Origin: Silurus meridionalis
Taxonomy: Eukaryota > Chordata > Actinopteri > Siluriformes > Siluridae
Direction: 5' to 3'
DNA: 64,000 bases
Assembly: GCF_014805685.1 (NCBI RefSeq)
Contig: NC_060898.1
Span: forward strand, 4,744,501 to 4,808,500
Each line of letters begins with the position of its first letter. The stretch's first letter is position 1. Position numbers and translations under genes: made by a program. Below are positions 13,261-24,950 of this stretch, in pieces. The notes beneath the pieces are model-generated. The model made no database searches and had not been told where the DNA came from. It worked only from the letters and a program-made list of their open reading frames with translations.

Positions 13261-13600
13261 CAAATGTTTCCTGACGATCATCAGTACTTGTTTTTTTTGT
13301 GTTTTCGACAATAGAACGAGAAAACAACATGTTGAGATTATGAGAAGATTAAATCGTGATCAAGAGAAAAGAAGTAAGAAAAATATACAACAATGCATGG
13401 CCACTTTGGACTTTCGTAGGTACATTAGATGCAGAAAACAATATAAATATATATATATTTTCTTTTCCTTTTTTTTATGGATCGCATATAAAATACACTG
13501 ATATGTCTACTATTAGCATTATAAAATCATACACTAGTGATTAAGGATATTTAGATTATATATTGTGTTATTTTTCTAGCTATATGTTATATATAGGACC
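12591..13600. other. ulk1-pus1 intergenic, AT-rich
   Basis: AT-rich DNA with A/T runs and a (TA)n tract at about 13221-13259. No coding exon or recognisable mobile element seen. Confidence 0.6.
13221..13259 (+). repeat. (AT)n microsatellite
   Basis: About 19 AT units between ulk1 and pus1. Confidence 0.95.
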
Positions 13601-13622
13601 CTGAACTGCAGGCTTTCTGAGA

Positions 13623-13690
13623 TCTCGCGATATTTTCCGAGAGGTTAGAGATCACCGCTCCATGTGCTCGTGTGAAGGCAACCCGGAAAC
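13623..13690 (+). promoter_or_regulatory. pus1: candidate pus1 promoter elements
   Basis: TCTCGCGATA at 13623-13632 is a 9/10 match to the TCTCGCGAGA element found in vertebrate housekeeping promoters. An ETS-type ACCCGGAA lies at 13681-13688. Both are 100-170 bases upstream of the pus1 start codon in a locally GC-richer stretch, and there is no TATA box. Function is inferred from motif and position only. Confidence 0.4.
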
Positions 13691-13791
13691 TATGCGGTTG
13701 ATGCTACATGTTCGTTTAAAAGCGAAAAGATAAAAAGTGAGGAGAAAAAAAAAGAGGATGAGCTTCTCGAGTTTATTAAATTATTCGTGAG

Positions 13792-16700
13792 ATGCTGAAA
13801 TTCTGTCCTTTTGTCCGAGTTTTCAGTAGTCAGCGTTTCAAGTCAGCAGTTAAACCCAGAGGTGAGATCAATGCGTTCAACATGAAAAGCGCTGCAGAAG
13901 GACACTTCCGTCTCATTTCCGTCTCATTTCCGTCTCTGTGTGTTTGAACAGGTCAGTGCAGGATCGGAAGGTTTTGTGGACTGTTTGTGCAGAAGATGTC
14001 TGGGGAGGAAAACCAGAATCCCAGCAACATGCCCAAGCTGAAAAGAGCTCCAGAAAGCAGCGAGGTGGAAAATGAAACGAAGAAGCTGAGAATCGAAGAG
14101 GAGAAGAGATTCCCCAAAAGAAAAGTTGTCCTCCTTATGGCTTATTCAGGAAAAGGATACTATGGAATGCAGGCAAGTTGGTGATGCTCAGTGTTGCCAG
14201 GTTTAAAATGGCGCTTGATGTCTCCAGATGACGTCACTAATCTACTCTGCATGTTGGAATATAATGGATATGGACTTTCTATTAGGAAACTACATTTTTT
14301 GGAGTACTGAAGGTAATAAAGTGTAAAAGAACATCTCTGGAACATGAGACAGGATGTCCAGAGAATTAGGGATCGCATTAGGGACCCAAATATGCAACAA
14401 CATAATCGATCGTAAGAGTAAACATATACAATACTTTCTTGTAAACGTTTCCACCACGTATAGAGTCGGACATGATTAATACAAAATCAAGAATGTAGTT
14501 TTAGTCTCCTCTCGTTCTCGTCCCGGGTCATGGCACCAAATGAGGATTAACTGTCTTACATAATGGCAGCTTGGTAGCGCTGGGATTTGAACTCACAACC
14601 TTCAGAATTCCAACATCGTACCCACTGAGCTTCCCTTATAGCCCTATTCAAATCGGATTTGTTCGTTAGAAGGTTGTGTGTGTAATCGGTTGGTACACGC
14701 CTCTTCAGCGATCAAACGCTCACATCTCATAAACCCCTTCATCTCATAAGATCTAACAGTAATTTAAAAAGAAGTGATACAAAAAAATTGCTTAAATGAA
14801 ACATTTATTGACCAACACAAGCCTCTTCAATCAGTTGAAGGCTTGCTAACAATACAGTTCCAAACGTTTACTCCATTCTCTCTCCAAATGTTCTTATTCT
14901 CTCTCCAAATGTTCTTCTCATTTTCTATCCAAATGTTCTTCTCATTCTCTCTCCAAATGTTCTACTCTCCAAATGTTCTTCTCATTCTCTCTCCAAATGT
15001 TCTACTCTCCAAATGTTCTACTCTCCAAATGTTCTTCTCATTCTCTCTCCAAATGTTCTACTCTCCAAATGTTCTTCTCATTCTCTCTCTAAATGTTATT
15101 CTCATTCTCTCTCCAAATGTTCTTCTCATTCTCTCTCCAAATGTTCTACTCTCCAAATGTTCTTCTCATTCTCTCTCCAAATGTTCTTCTCATTCTCTTT
15201 CCAAATGTTCTTCTCATTCTCTCTCCAAAAGTAGCGTCATATGCAACTAATGAAATATAAGGCTAGAATAAAAACGGAGATTAAGAACTTGAAGCTCAGG
15301 ATACGCCAGTCCGCCGGGCAACATCAGGTGTTTTTTTTAAGCAGAACGTACACACACGGTTTGATGCGCCTGACTGATAATCGGCCTATTTTGCGGCACA
15401 ATCAGCAAATGATTAATAAAAAATTCCAAAATTGGCACGATCAATCGACTTCTAATTTATAAATAATTTTATTTCAATAGTAACTTTTTATTTGAAGTTG
15501 CTAGATCTTTCAGAAGAATGCTGATATTGAAAATGTTTCAACTTGCCTGTTGAAACTTGGTTTTCTGTTCCCATTAGAGGAATCCTGGAAATTCTCAGTT
15601 TAAAACTATTGAAGATGAACTGGTCAGTGCGCTCATCAGCGCCGGGTGTATTCCTGAAAATCACGGAGATGATATGAAAAGATGTCTTTTCAGAGATGTG
15701 CCAGGACTGACAAGGTGAGGACGGGAAATCATAGTGTAGTGCTCAGGGGTGGACAATGTAACCAAAACCTGGTGACATTTCTATCATCCTAATCATGATG
15801 TTTAAGTTAAAGTGTGGAAGGAGACTCCAGCGGTAGCATTTGTGTTAGTAGGGTTTTTTTTGCTAAGAGAGAGTCTTCAGGGTAGTAGACTGCACATTAG
15901 GTGCTGAAATGATAAAAAAAATACACTATAGACTAAGATGTTTATTCTGTGCACAACAAAGCCATGTACTAGTGTTCGTGCATCCTTAAAATCTGTGTCA
16001 TTCTCCGAGCTATACTTTATATATTACCATGATCTTTTCTGATTATATTTCAGGGTGTGTCTGCAGCTGGCCAGGTCGTATCTCTGAAGCTGTGGCTGAT
16101 CGAGGGCATTCTGGAAAAGATCAACACCCACCTTCCACCACAGATTAGAGTTTTAGGTGATATATATATAAAAGAATATTTGTATATTTGTTTTCTTTTC
16201 TGTGTGTGTTATGATTGCTTGATCTAATCTAATAAAAATCTCTGACAGGTTTGAAGAGAGTCACAGGCGGTTTCAACTCCAAAAACAACTGCGACGCCAG
16301 GACCTACGCGTACATGCTTCCCACAGTCTCATTCTCTCCTAAAGACACCGACCAAGAGGACACGTCCTTCCGCCTGGACACAGAGACACTTCAGAAAGTC
16401 AACAAGCTCTTTGCGCTCTACAAAGGAACCCATAATTTTCATAACTTCACGTCTCAGAAGGGCCCTCGGGACCCGAGTGCTAAGCGCTACATCACGCAGA
16501 TGTCCTGTGGCGAGCCCTTCGTCAGGGAGGGGGCGGAGTTTGCGGTGATCACAGTGCGAGGCCAGAGCTTCATGATGCACCAGATCAGGAAGATGATTGG
16601 ATTGGTGATTGCTGTGGTGAAAGGATACGCGCAAGAGGAGATCATCGAAAGGAGCTGGGCCGAGGAGAAGGTCGATGTCCCCAAGGCTCCTGGGCTTGGC

Positions 16701-18367
16701 CTGGTGTTGGAGCGGGTGCACTTTGACCGGTACAACAAGCGTTTCGGGGGAGACGGGCTTCACGAGACACTGGAGTGGGTGCAAGAAGAGGACGCTATAT
16801 CCGCCTTTAAGGAAGCACACATTTACCCCAGTATAGTGGAGACGGAGTGTCAGGAGAAGTCCATGGTCAGCTGGATGAATACACTGCCTATTCATGACTT
16901 TACCGCCACGGCAACCGGCAAACAAGAACGCAAGGTGCGTGAAATAAAAATCCCCAACGTTTATTTTGTCTGGTAAATCTGTGCACGGATGGATTAGGGG
17001 GACTTGATTGGATGGAATTGGTTAAATGGATACATGGATGGATGGATGGATGGATGGATGGATGGATAAATGGTTTGAAAGGATTCAGTTGGATGGATGA
17101 ATTGAAGGATTGAGTTGAATGTATGGAAGGATAGATAAATAGATGGATGGATTGAAGGGATTTGGTTGGGTTCAATGGAAGAATGGATTGGAGGGATTAG
17201 AAGGATTTTGTTGGATGGATGGATAAATGGATGGATGGATGGATGGCTAGATGGATGGATGGCTAAATGGATTGGAAGAATTTAGTTGAATGGATGGATA
17301 AATGGATTGGAGGAATATGGATGGGGAAATGGATAGATGGATGGTTTGGAAAGATTGGAATGATTTGGTTGAATGTATACATGGATGGATTGATGGATGG
17401 ATGTATAGAATGGATTGGAATGATTTGGTTGAATGGATACAAGGATTGATTGGTGGATTGGAGGGATTTGGTTGATTGGATACATGGATGGATGTATGTA
17501 TATATAGATGTATGAATGGATTGGAATGATTTGGTTGAATGGATGGATGAATATATATAAATGGATGGATGGATAGATAGGAGGGATTTGGTTGGATGGA
17601 TGGATAGATAAATGGATGGATTGGAGGGATTTTCTTTTTTACTGACACTAATTCTACTTATACCATATAACTGTAAAATTCTCTAATCTGATCATTGGTC
17701 AGAGGGTAAATGCTTAATAATCTTTAGTAGTTCTGGCTAAAAGTTACTTCTTTCTGTAGCAACAACTCTAACAATAATCTAAGGCAAATACAAAACTGTT
17801 AAACATCATTGAACAACCTAATGCGAAAGATTTACATTTACATTTTTGGAAGGAGTTCCCAGTATTATGACACTTAGTTACAGTCAGTAGGTTTTTCTTT
17901 CCACTTGCAACTGTTTATCTGATATTGTAATGTAAGTGTCTCAGGAAACTTCCACACAAGTAAGTGTAACTGAAAATGAATGAAAATTATAATTGTGTGG
18001 TTGTAAATGAGGAATAAACCACTTCATACATTTTATGTACATATACATTCTATAACAACATACATAAAACTTTCAGGGTCAGTTATCTGCCCGTCTGTTT
18101 TTTTTTTTTTTATTACTAATTTTAATCAGGTTTTAATTTGTGCAAAGTTTACATTCCCTTAAGACCAATCGATTTTATCTCAACATAACATATAATGCGT
18201 TCGATGATTATGATGAATGTGTTTTATGATTATACATTGTTTTCAATTTTGCACACATTTTACAAATATGTGATAATGGTACCAAACCTTTTTCTCAAAA
18301 GTGAATATTCTCTCTCTTTTTTTTTTTTCCCCAGGATGAAGATGAAGATGGAAACACTTCAGACTGA
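13792..18367 (+). CDS. pus1: pus1, tRNA pseudouridine synthase A (6 exons, one apparent frameshift)
   Basis: Converts uridine to pseudouridine in nuclear and mitochondrial tRNAs (TruA family). Exons: 13792-13861, 13952-14172, 15578-15714, 16054-16156, 16249-16934, 18335-18367 (TGA). The first ATG (13792) gives a Met-rich-in-basic, hydrophobic start ([17 protein letters not shown]) that looks like a mitochondrial presequence. An in-frame ATG at 13996 could start the nuclear form (MSGEENQN), as in mammals. Family motifs: [40 protein letters not shown] with the catalytic Asp, [61 protein letters not shown]. The last exon encodes a short acidic end [10 protein letters not shown]. The ARTDK stretch is in a different frame from the start of its exon because one A is missing near 15677-15681. 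The first long intron begins with GC, not GT. About 416 residues once the base is allowed for, close to the human 427. Confidence 0.95.
14173..14176 (+). promoter_or_regulatory. pus1: non-canonical GC splice donor of pus1 intron 2
   Basis: The exon ends ...GGAATGCAG and the intron begins GCAAGT. The next exon starts AGGAATCCTGG, giving the family-conserved join [21 protein letters not shown] is the strong consensus for GC-AG introns, and no GT nearby gives the right frame. Confidence 0.8.
14528..14642 (-). mobile_element. tRNA-derived SINE fragment in pus1 intron 2
   Basis: On the minus strand it reads AAGCTCAGTGGGT (A-box-like) followed about 30 bases later by GTTGTGAGTTCAAATCCC (B-box). 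It lacks a tRNA fold or anticodon arm I could support, so it is a SINE head rather than a tRNA gene. Confidence 0.6.
14866..15231 (+). repeat. minisatellite, CCAAATGTTCT core, about 16 units
   Basis: Tandem array in pus1 intron 2 built from a ~24-base unit (CTCCAAATGTTCTTCTCATT plus CTCT) and a ~17-base unit (CTCCAAATGTTCTACT) in mixed order. The pyrimidine-rich units leave long open frames by chance; these are not genes. Confidence 0.95.
17030..17632 (+). repeat. (GGAT)n-derived minisatellite in last pus1 intron
   Basis: About 600 bases of GGAT/GGATGGATG units interspersed with related GGATTGGAGGGATTTGGTTG segments. It lies between the pus1 exon ending at 16934 and the last exon at 18335. 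Long open frames on both strands (Asn-Pro-Ser-Ile-His type repeats) are by-products. Confidence 0.95.
17640..18334 (+). other. last pus1 intron, remainder
   Basis: AT-rich DNA with a poly-T tract at about 18097-18110 and a T/C tract before the final acceptor. Nothing else recognised. Confidence 0.6.
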
Positions 18368-18445
18368 GACAAATGCTTTTTTCTTTTTTTTTCTCATTTC
18401 ATTGAAAATGTTTTTTTTTTTTCCATGTTCCAATATAACCTTTGA

Positions 18446-18451
18446 AATAAA
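18446..18451 (+). promoter_or_regulatory. pus1: pus1 poly(A) signal AATAAA
   Basis: Canonical hexamer 79 bases after the pus1 TGA at 18365-18367, consistent with a short 3'UTR. Confidence 0.7.
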
Positions 18452-19435
18452 CCTCTAATTTTATTTGCCGCTTTTGTTCCCATTATATTTTATTCTGCCA
18501 TACATGGTATAAATTGTACATAATAAATAATACATTTGAAGTTTGACCTCATTGAACTCATTTACATTTTAACCCCAATTCTATTCAGTCGTCCAAGTTA
18601 TTGTCTCGCTGCAATTTGCTGCCAGGTTAATGTAGCCAACGTTGTAGATGAAATAAGATCGTTGTGTTTTCATTTTTGTTCTTTAAAAGTTTAGTATTAG
18701 TCTTATTTCTATTCTCTCATATTCTCATTTAAATACCTGGAAAGACCTTTGATTGAATCGGTATAGTAGGAACCAGTGATTGTGTGCACAATGTTTTCAA
18801 TATCTTGGAACATAATTGTCTGAACCACTCTATAAAATGGACGCATTATCATATAGTAAGAGTTTTGTACACACACATGGTTTAGATAACGTGTTCTTTA
18901 CATTCCTGAGGTGTTCAAATGATTTAATGGTTACCAGAAGAATGGATCGATATTTTCAGAACTGTAATGCTAAAGGTAATGGAAACATTTTCATAATGCT
19001 GAAAAACAAAGCATAAAAACAGTTCTTGAACTGTTTCTGTACTTTTTGTGTCACATGAATAGATACATGAGATGGATAGATGAGAAATTTTGGGTTGAAT
19101 AAATACAAAGAATTGATGGATGTATTGAAAGAAGGAAGGAAAGCTAGGGGTCTTCAACTCTGTGAAACACCTCAAACGTTTCTTGACATTCCAGTGCATG
19201 ATGTCTTTAACTTACAAAGAAAGACAAGACAATTTGACTATAAAATTAGAAAAAAAATATTAAAATTTATAAAATATATAATACATCTCTAAATAAATTA
19301 TAGAAATATACAGAGCAGGTTTGAGGTGAGGTGACTATCTGAGCACTTCATATCCTCCGACCGCACGGGGGCGATATGTGCACCCTGAACCTCGGCGTGC
19401 TGCGCTTCTCCCTCACCGCCAGATACACAGGCAAC
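18452..19435. other. pus1-noc4l intergenic
   Basis: About 1 kb of AT-rich DNA without a supported gene. The last ~80 bases before 19436 become GC-richer and are probably the noc4l promoter/5'UTR. An in-frame upstream ATG at 19376 exists but was not chosen. EP400 and DDX51, which separate PUS1 and NOC4L in human, are not here. Confidence 0.6.
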
Positions 19436-22400
19436 ATGGCGCCGTCCAAGAAGCCCAACGTGAGCAAGAGCGACACAGAAAAGAGCCAGACTTCACCTAA
19501 ACAAACCATCAGCGCGAAAACAGAGCTCATATTACAAAGCAGAAAGCATGCAAACAATATATTCGACCTGCTGGAGTACCTACAGGTAATGTTTTTCTTC
19601 CTACTTTCTCTATTCTCTGAACTCTTCTGCTAGTCATTGGTCTGGAGATATTTAATGTAATTCGTTCTAACATGCAGTCTGAAAAAGAGAAAGAAGTCGT
19701 TTGTGCTATCAACGCCTGTCAGAGGTTATTCTGCGAGTTATTGGAGAGAGGAGAGCTGTATGTTGGGCAGCTGCCAAAAGAAGAAGAGCTTCTCCAAGGT
19801 ACGTGAAGAATCTTTCATTTACTCAGCACAGTAGCACATAATACATGTACATGCTGCTCATAATAGATAGAATCTAACCCTAACCTTTCTGCATACACTG
19901 TCCAATCAAGAGAGAGGGATGGATGGATGGACAGACAGACAGACACAGGTTTATTTATCCTGGGGGAAATTCCTGCTGAGATACTAAGAATTAGGGACCA
20001 GTATTGTTTTAAGAGTAAACTGTCATGTGTACAGATGACCATCTGTTACACCTTTTAGTGAACTTCTTATGTGACTCCACCCAGAAGCATATGATCTGAA
20101 TTCAGGAAAAAAAGAAGGTGCATGACAAATTGCAAATATACAAAGTTCCTATAGTAAAAATGCAAGAAACAAAAGTATGTGCATGGATAAATACGACATG
20201 CATGTGGGAAGTCCTGCAGAATTCGTGTTCTCAGGACAGGATCCACCACAACCCTGACCGGGAAAAAGTGCTTACCGAACTTAATTATATATAATTGTAT
20301 ATTTTGTTCCTTTCACTACACAAGAAAAATTCTGCTTTCTGGTTGTCATATTCGTTGTCTAAACGATCACAGTCGAATTGAACAGCGAGATTACAGCGTT
20401 CTGAGTTTTCCTTTATACCTTCAGGTGCCTGGAATGCAGATGAAAAATACCACATGTTTATAAGACACCGCTATAACAGCTGTATTGAGCTGCTCCTGGA
20501 GAACATCGGCCATGAATCTTACCAAGTAAAGGTTAGAAAACTTGGGTTTAAAAAAAAAAAAATGTCTATCTGTTAATCCAGGCTCGCTGTTTATGCAGTA
20601 TTTGCTCAGTATCCTGTACCGTTTGTGTTTGTTACTGCAGGAGAGTTCGCTCTGTGCTGTTATGAAGTTTGCAGCAGCCGAGGGGAAGCATCCTTTGCAG
20701 AAACAGGACTGGAGTCAGCATTACAGTTTTCCCAAAGAGCTTATATCAGTGAGACTTCTTCCTCTTCTTCTTTTAGCTGCTCCCATTAGGGGGTGCCACA
20801 GCAGATCATACGTCTCCATACCCCCTGCTCTACATCTGCCTCTTTCACACCAAACTACCTGCATGTCTTCCCTCACCACATCTATAAACCTCCTCTTTGG
20901 GTTCCTCTTTTCCTCCTTTCTGGTGGCTCCATCTTCAACATTCTCCTACTGATATACCCCATGTCCCTCCTCTGCACATGTCCAAACCATCTCAATCTCG
21001 TCTTTCTCGCCTTGTCTCCAAAACGTCCTACATGCGCGGTCCCTCTAATAAACTCATTTCTAATCCTGTCCATCATAGTTACTCCCAATAACCATCTCAA
21101 CATCTTCAGCTCTGCTACCTCCAGCTCCACCTCCTGTCTTTTACTCAATGCCACTGTCTCTAAACCGTACAACATAGCAGGTCTCACCACAGTCCTATAA
21201 ACCGATAATCACAAATCACTCCTGCTGTCACTCTTTTCCACCCACTCCACCCTGCCTGCACTCTTTTCTTCACTTCTCTAACACATTCTCCATTACTTTG
21301 CACTGTTGACCCCCAAGTCCCTGAACTCCTCCACCTTCTCCACCTCTTCTCCCTGCAACCGCACCACTCCACTGCCCTCCCTCTCATTCACACACATGTA
21401 CTCTGTCTTACTCCTATTGACTTTCATTCCCCTTCTCTCCAGCGTGTACCTCCACCTCTCCAGGCTCTTCTCAACCTGCTCCCTACTCTCACCACAAATC
21501 ACAATCTCATCTGCAAACATCATAGTCCACAGAGACTCCTGTCTGACCTCGTCCGTCAACCTGTCCATCACCACTGTAAACAGAAAAGGGCTCAGAGCCG
21601 ATCTTTGATGCAGTCCAACCTCCACCTTAAACCAGTCTGTCGTTCCTACTGCACACTTCACTGCTGTCACACTGTCCTCATACATGTCCTGCACCACCCT
21701 CACATACTTCTCTGACACACCTGACTTCCTCATACAATACCACAACTTTTCTCTCGGCACCCTGTCGTACGCTTTCTCTAAATCCACAGACACACAATGC
21801 AACTTCTTCTGACCTTCTCTATACTTCTCCACCAACATACTCAAAGCAAATAATGTCTGTATAATGGTGAGTGATCTCTGTGTACATCACTGTTGAATTT
21901 TCCCATCTGACTGGTCAGAAACTGTTGAATCATTTGGCAGTATTTGCAGTAGTTCATCTGTAAGGTTTATCTGAAGTGTGTGTCCTGAGTGTTGGATTTA
22001 GCGAGTGTGTGTTTGTGTGCAGAGACTGGTATGGGCTTTGCTCTCGGAGAAACAGGACATGGCTCTGCTGATCTCCAGGTTTCAGGAGTTCCTAGAAATG
22101 GACGACGTGCGCTACTACGTCATGAATTCGGCACGGGACAACATGCACAGAGTGATGGAGCGAAACAAACGGGTGTGTAAAGTCTTATTTTATTTGTAGA
22201 CAGCATGTCTGTCTTTTTTTTCTCTCTCCCTTTTCCTCCCTTTCACTTTGCTTTCCTTTTCTTCCTCTGCTAGTTTTTGTCTTCCTTAATTTTCTTTCAT
22301 TCATAATCTTTTTCTTCTTCCAACCTTTATTTTTTTTCTTTTTACTCCTCCCTGCCTCCCTCCCATTACCATAATTTCCCTTTTCCTTTTTCTCCCGTCC

Positions 22401-24916
22401 TGTTTTTTTTCTCTTTGTCTGAAGAGGTGGATTTTATTTCCCTCAGACAAGGTGCTATCAAAAAGCTTTAAGACTAATGATAATGTGAAATCCTGCATGA
22501 ATCCGGGAAGATTTGAGGCATTTTTGAGCGACATGGGCGCTTCAAGATCGAAAGAACATCGCTGGAAGAGACCAGAAAGACCTTCAACGAGCTCCACCAA
22601 AGAATTACTTCCGCACCCACTCTGTTCACCAGATTTATTTTTTTGTGGACTTCCCCCTCTTCCCGAAGATGAAGATCCGGCTCAAAGGTCGCCGGTTTGA
22701 CACTGTTGCGGAGATCCGTTGCGAATCACAGATGATGTTTGACACTCTACGAAAAAAAAAAGAAGACTCGAAGGACACGTTCCAGAAGTTGGTAGCGCTC
22801 TATTGCTGTGAAGGGGGACTATTTTGAAGGTTATACACTACTTTCTTGTAAACAGAGTTTGTCTCAAAACTTTTTGATACCCCCTCGTAAACTGCCAACA
22901 AAGTCCTGCTCTCACCTGCAGAGGGAGCTGTGGTGGGTTTTGTTGTTAAAAAAAAATACTCTCGGGGTACAGGTTACTGATTTGTGTGGCTTTGACAGGC
23001 CGAGATGTCCGTCTACCAAACCAACGTCTTCACGCTGCTCACGAATATCACCGTGCCAAGCCAGAATTCAGAAATCACCAACTTCCTGGTCAAGCAGGAG
23101 GGTGAGTCCAACTTTTTCCTCTTTTTTTTTCTATCAGTCGTTTATTAATGTGTAGTTTATAACTCACTAACACATCAATACCTTTTCCCAGCTAAATATG
23201 AGGACTGGAAAGTGGCCAAGTTAAAAGTGAGTATAAAAGCTGAGAGCTGTGTGGTGTTTAAATGTAGAATATGGAATAAGTGATGATATTTCCGCTGTCC
23301 TGCAGGAACACAAGCGAGCGTTTGAACTGATGTGGTTGACGTTCCTGAAGTACAAGGTAACAGAAATACAACTCATTAGACCCGAGACTGGAACTGTGAC
23401 CCTCCTTTACTTTTGTTTTGGATGAATGTTGTTCTGCTTTCCTGCAGTTACCCATGAGCATGTATAAGAAGGTGCTGGTCATCCTGCATGACTCTATTCT
23501 GCCTCACATGAGTGACCCCACGCTGATGATCGACTTCCTGACTGCAGCGTATGACGTCGGTGAGTCCGTGTTCGGCTTCATTACAGACGTCTCAGTGTCT
23601 CGGCGTTGCTCAGAAAAGATTTTGTTGAGTTTCAGGGAATTATGGCAGAGTGCGACAGTCTTGGTTCATTCTTGGTTCATTTTTTTTTCTCTTTTCTGTA
23701 CTCCTGTTCCTTTCCTCTATATTTTTCTTTCGTCCATGCTTGTCTATATTTTTGTCCATTTCTCTTCTTTTTTCTGTAGAAGTCCATAAATTTTCCACTA
23801 TAGAAATTTATTTTTCCCTTTCTTCTCTCAGTCCGTCCGTCCTTCCTTCCCAACCTTTCTTTCTTTCTTTCTCTCGCACTCTCTCGCACTCTCTCTCTCT
23901 CTCTCGCTCACCTTTCTTTCTATTTCCTTTCTTTCCTTCCCTCTTTAATTACTTCCTTTCTTTCTTTCTTTCTTTCACTTTTCATTACTTCCTTTTCTTT
24001 TTCCTTCCATCTCTTTTATCTTTTTCCCATTCCTCCTCTTACCATCCCTCCTTCCCTTTAGCCTTATTCATGCTATTGTTTACTATAGTTTTTTCCTTTA
24101 TTCCTTACTTTGTTTTTCATTACCTTGTCCCCTGCACCCTAGTTTTTATTTTGCTCTTGTTTTCTCATTCTTTCCTCGTTTCCCTTCTCTGTTTATTTAT
24201 TCTCTTCTTTGTAGAAATGAAAGTGAAAGCTTTATTTAATTTTTATTTTTTTTGGTCTTCTCTGATCTCCATCAATGTAAAATCCATTAAGGGCCTCTGT
24301 CTCTTTAGTGTGGGCTGTTTTTTTTTTTTTTTTTTTTTTTTTAAACTGGTTTCAAATGAAACATTTTCTTCCACTATGTTGGTCCTCAGGTGGTGCCATC
24401 AGTTTACTGGCTCTGAATGGCCTATTTGTCCTCATCCACGAACACAATCTGTAAGTACAGACAAACTCTGTGCTCTGAAAAGTATATAAAACTACACGAT
24501 TTATCGCACTTCTTCATGAGATCTGTTCTTATTGAAACAGAGAGTACACTGATTTTTATAAGAAGCTGTACAACCTGATGGACCCTTCTATATTCCACGT
24601 GAAGTACAGAGCACGGTTCTTCCACCTGGCCAACATCTTCCTGTCCTCCAGGTACACTTTCAAATGACTGCTCTGCTGTGTATACGCTGAAGCACAGGCT
24701 CATACGTGTCTTCTCTTTCGGCAGCCATCTCCCAGTCTACCTCATAGCAGCGTTTATCAAGCGGCTGTCTCGACTCGCCCTGACCGCTCCCCCGACCGGG
24801 TTGCTCATAGTACTTCCCTTTATTTGCAACCTGATTCGCAGACACCCATCGTGCAGAGTTCTCATCCACAGACCCAGCGCTGACGGCGGTACGGTGTTGA
24901 CCTGCTGACACTAATG

Positions 24917-24950
<34 letters not shown>

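Noticed and set aside
14774..15250. 158-codon open frame and a CRISPR-like periodic array
   Set aside because: Minisatellite in a pus1 intron; units are contiguous with no unique spacers and the genome is eukaryotic.
16329..16925. Minus-strand 198-codon open frame
   Set aside because: Antisense shadow of the large pus1 exon, whose + strand frame matches the TruA family throughout.
17247..17648. Minus-strand 133-codon open frame of His/Pro/Ser/Ile repeats
   Set aside because: By-product of the GGAT tetranucleotide array.
19376..19435. Upstream in-frame ATG for noc4l
   Set aside because: Adds 20 unconserved-looking residues; the ATG at 19436 has a better context and gives a start consistent with family length. 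Not excluded.
23650..24489. 279-codon open frame on the + strand
   Set aside because: Phe/Ser/Leu-rich translation of a polypyrimidine tract inside a noc4l intron; overlaps real exon 10 in the wrong frame.
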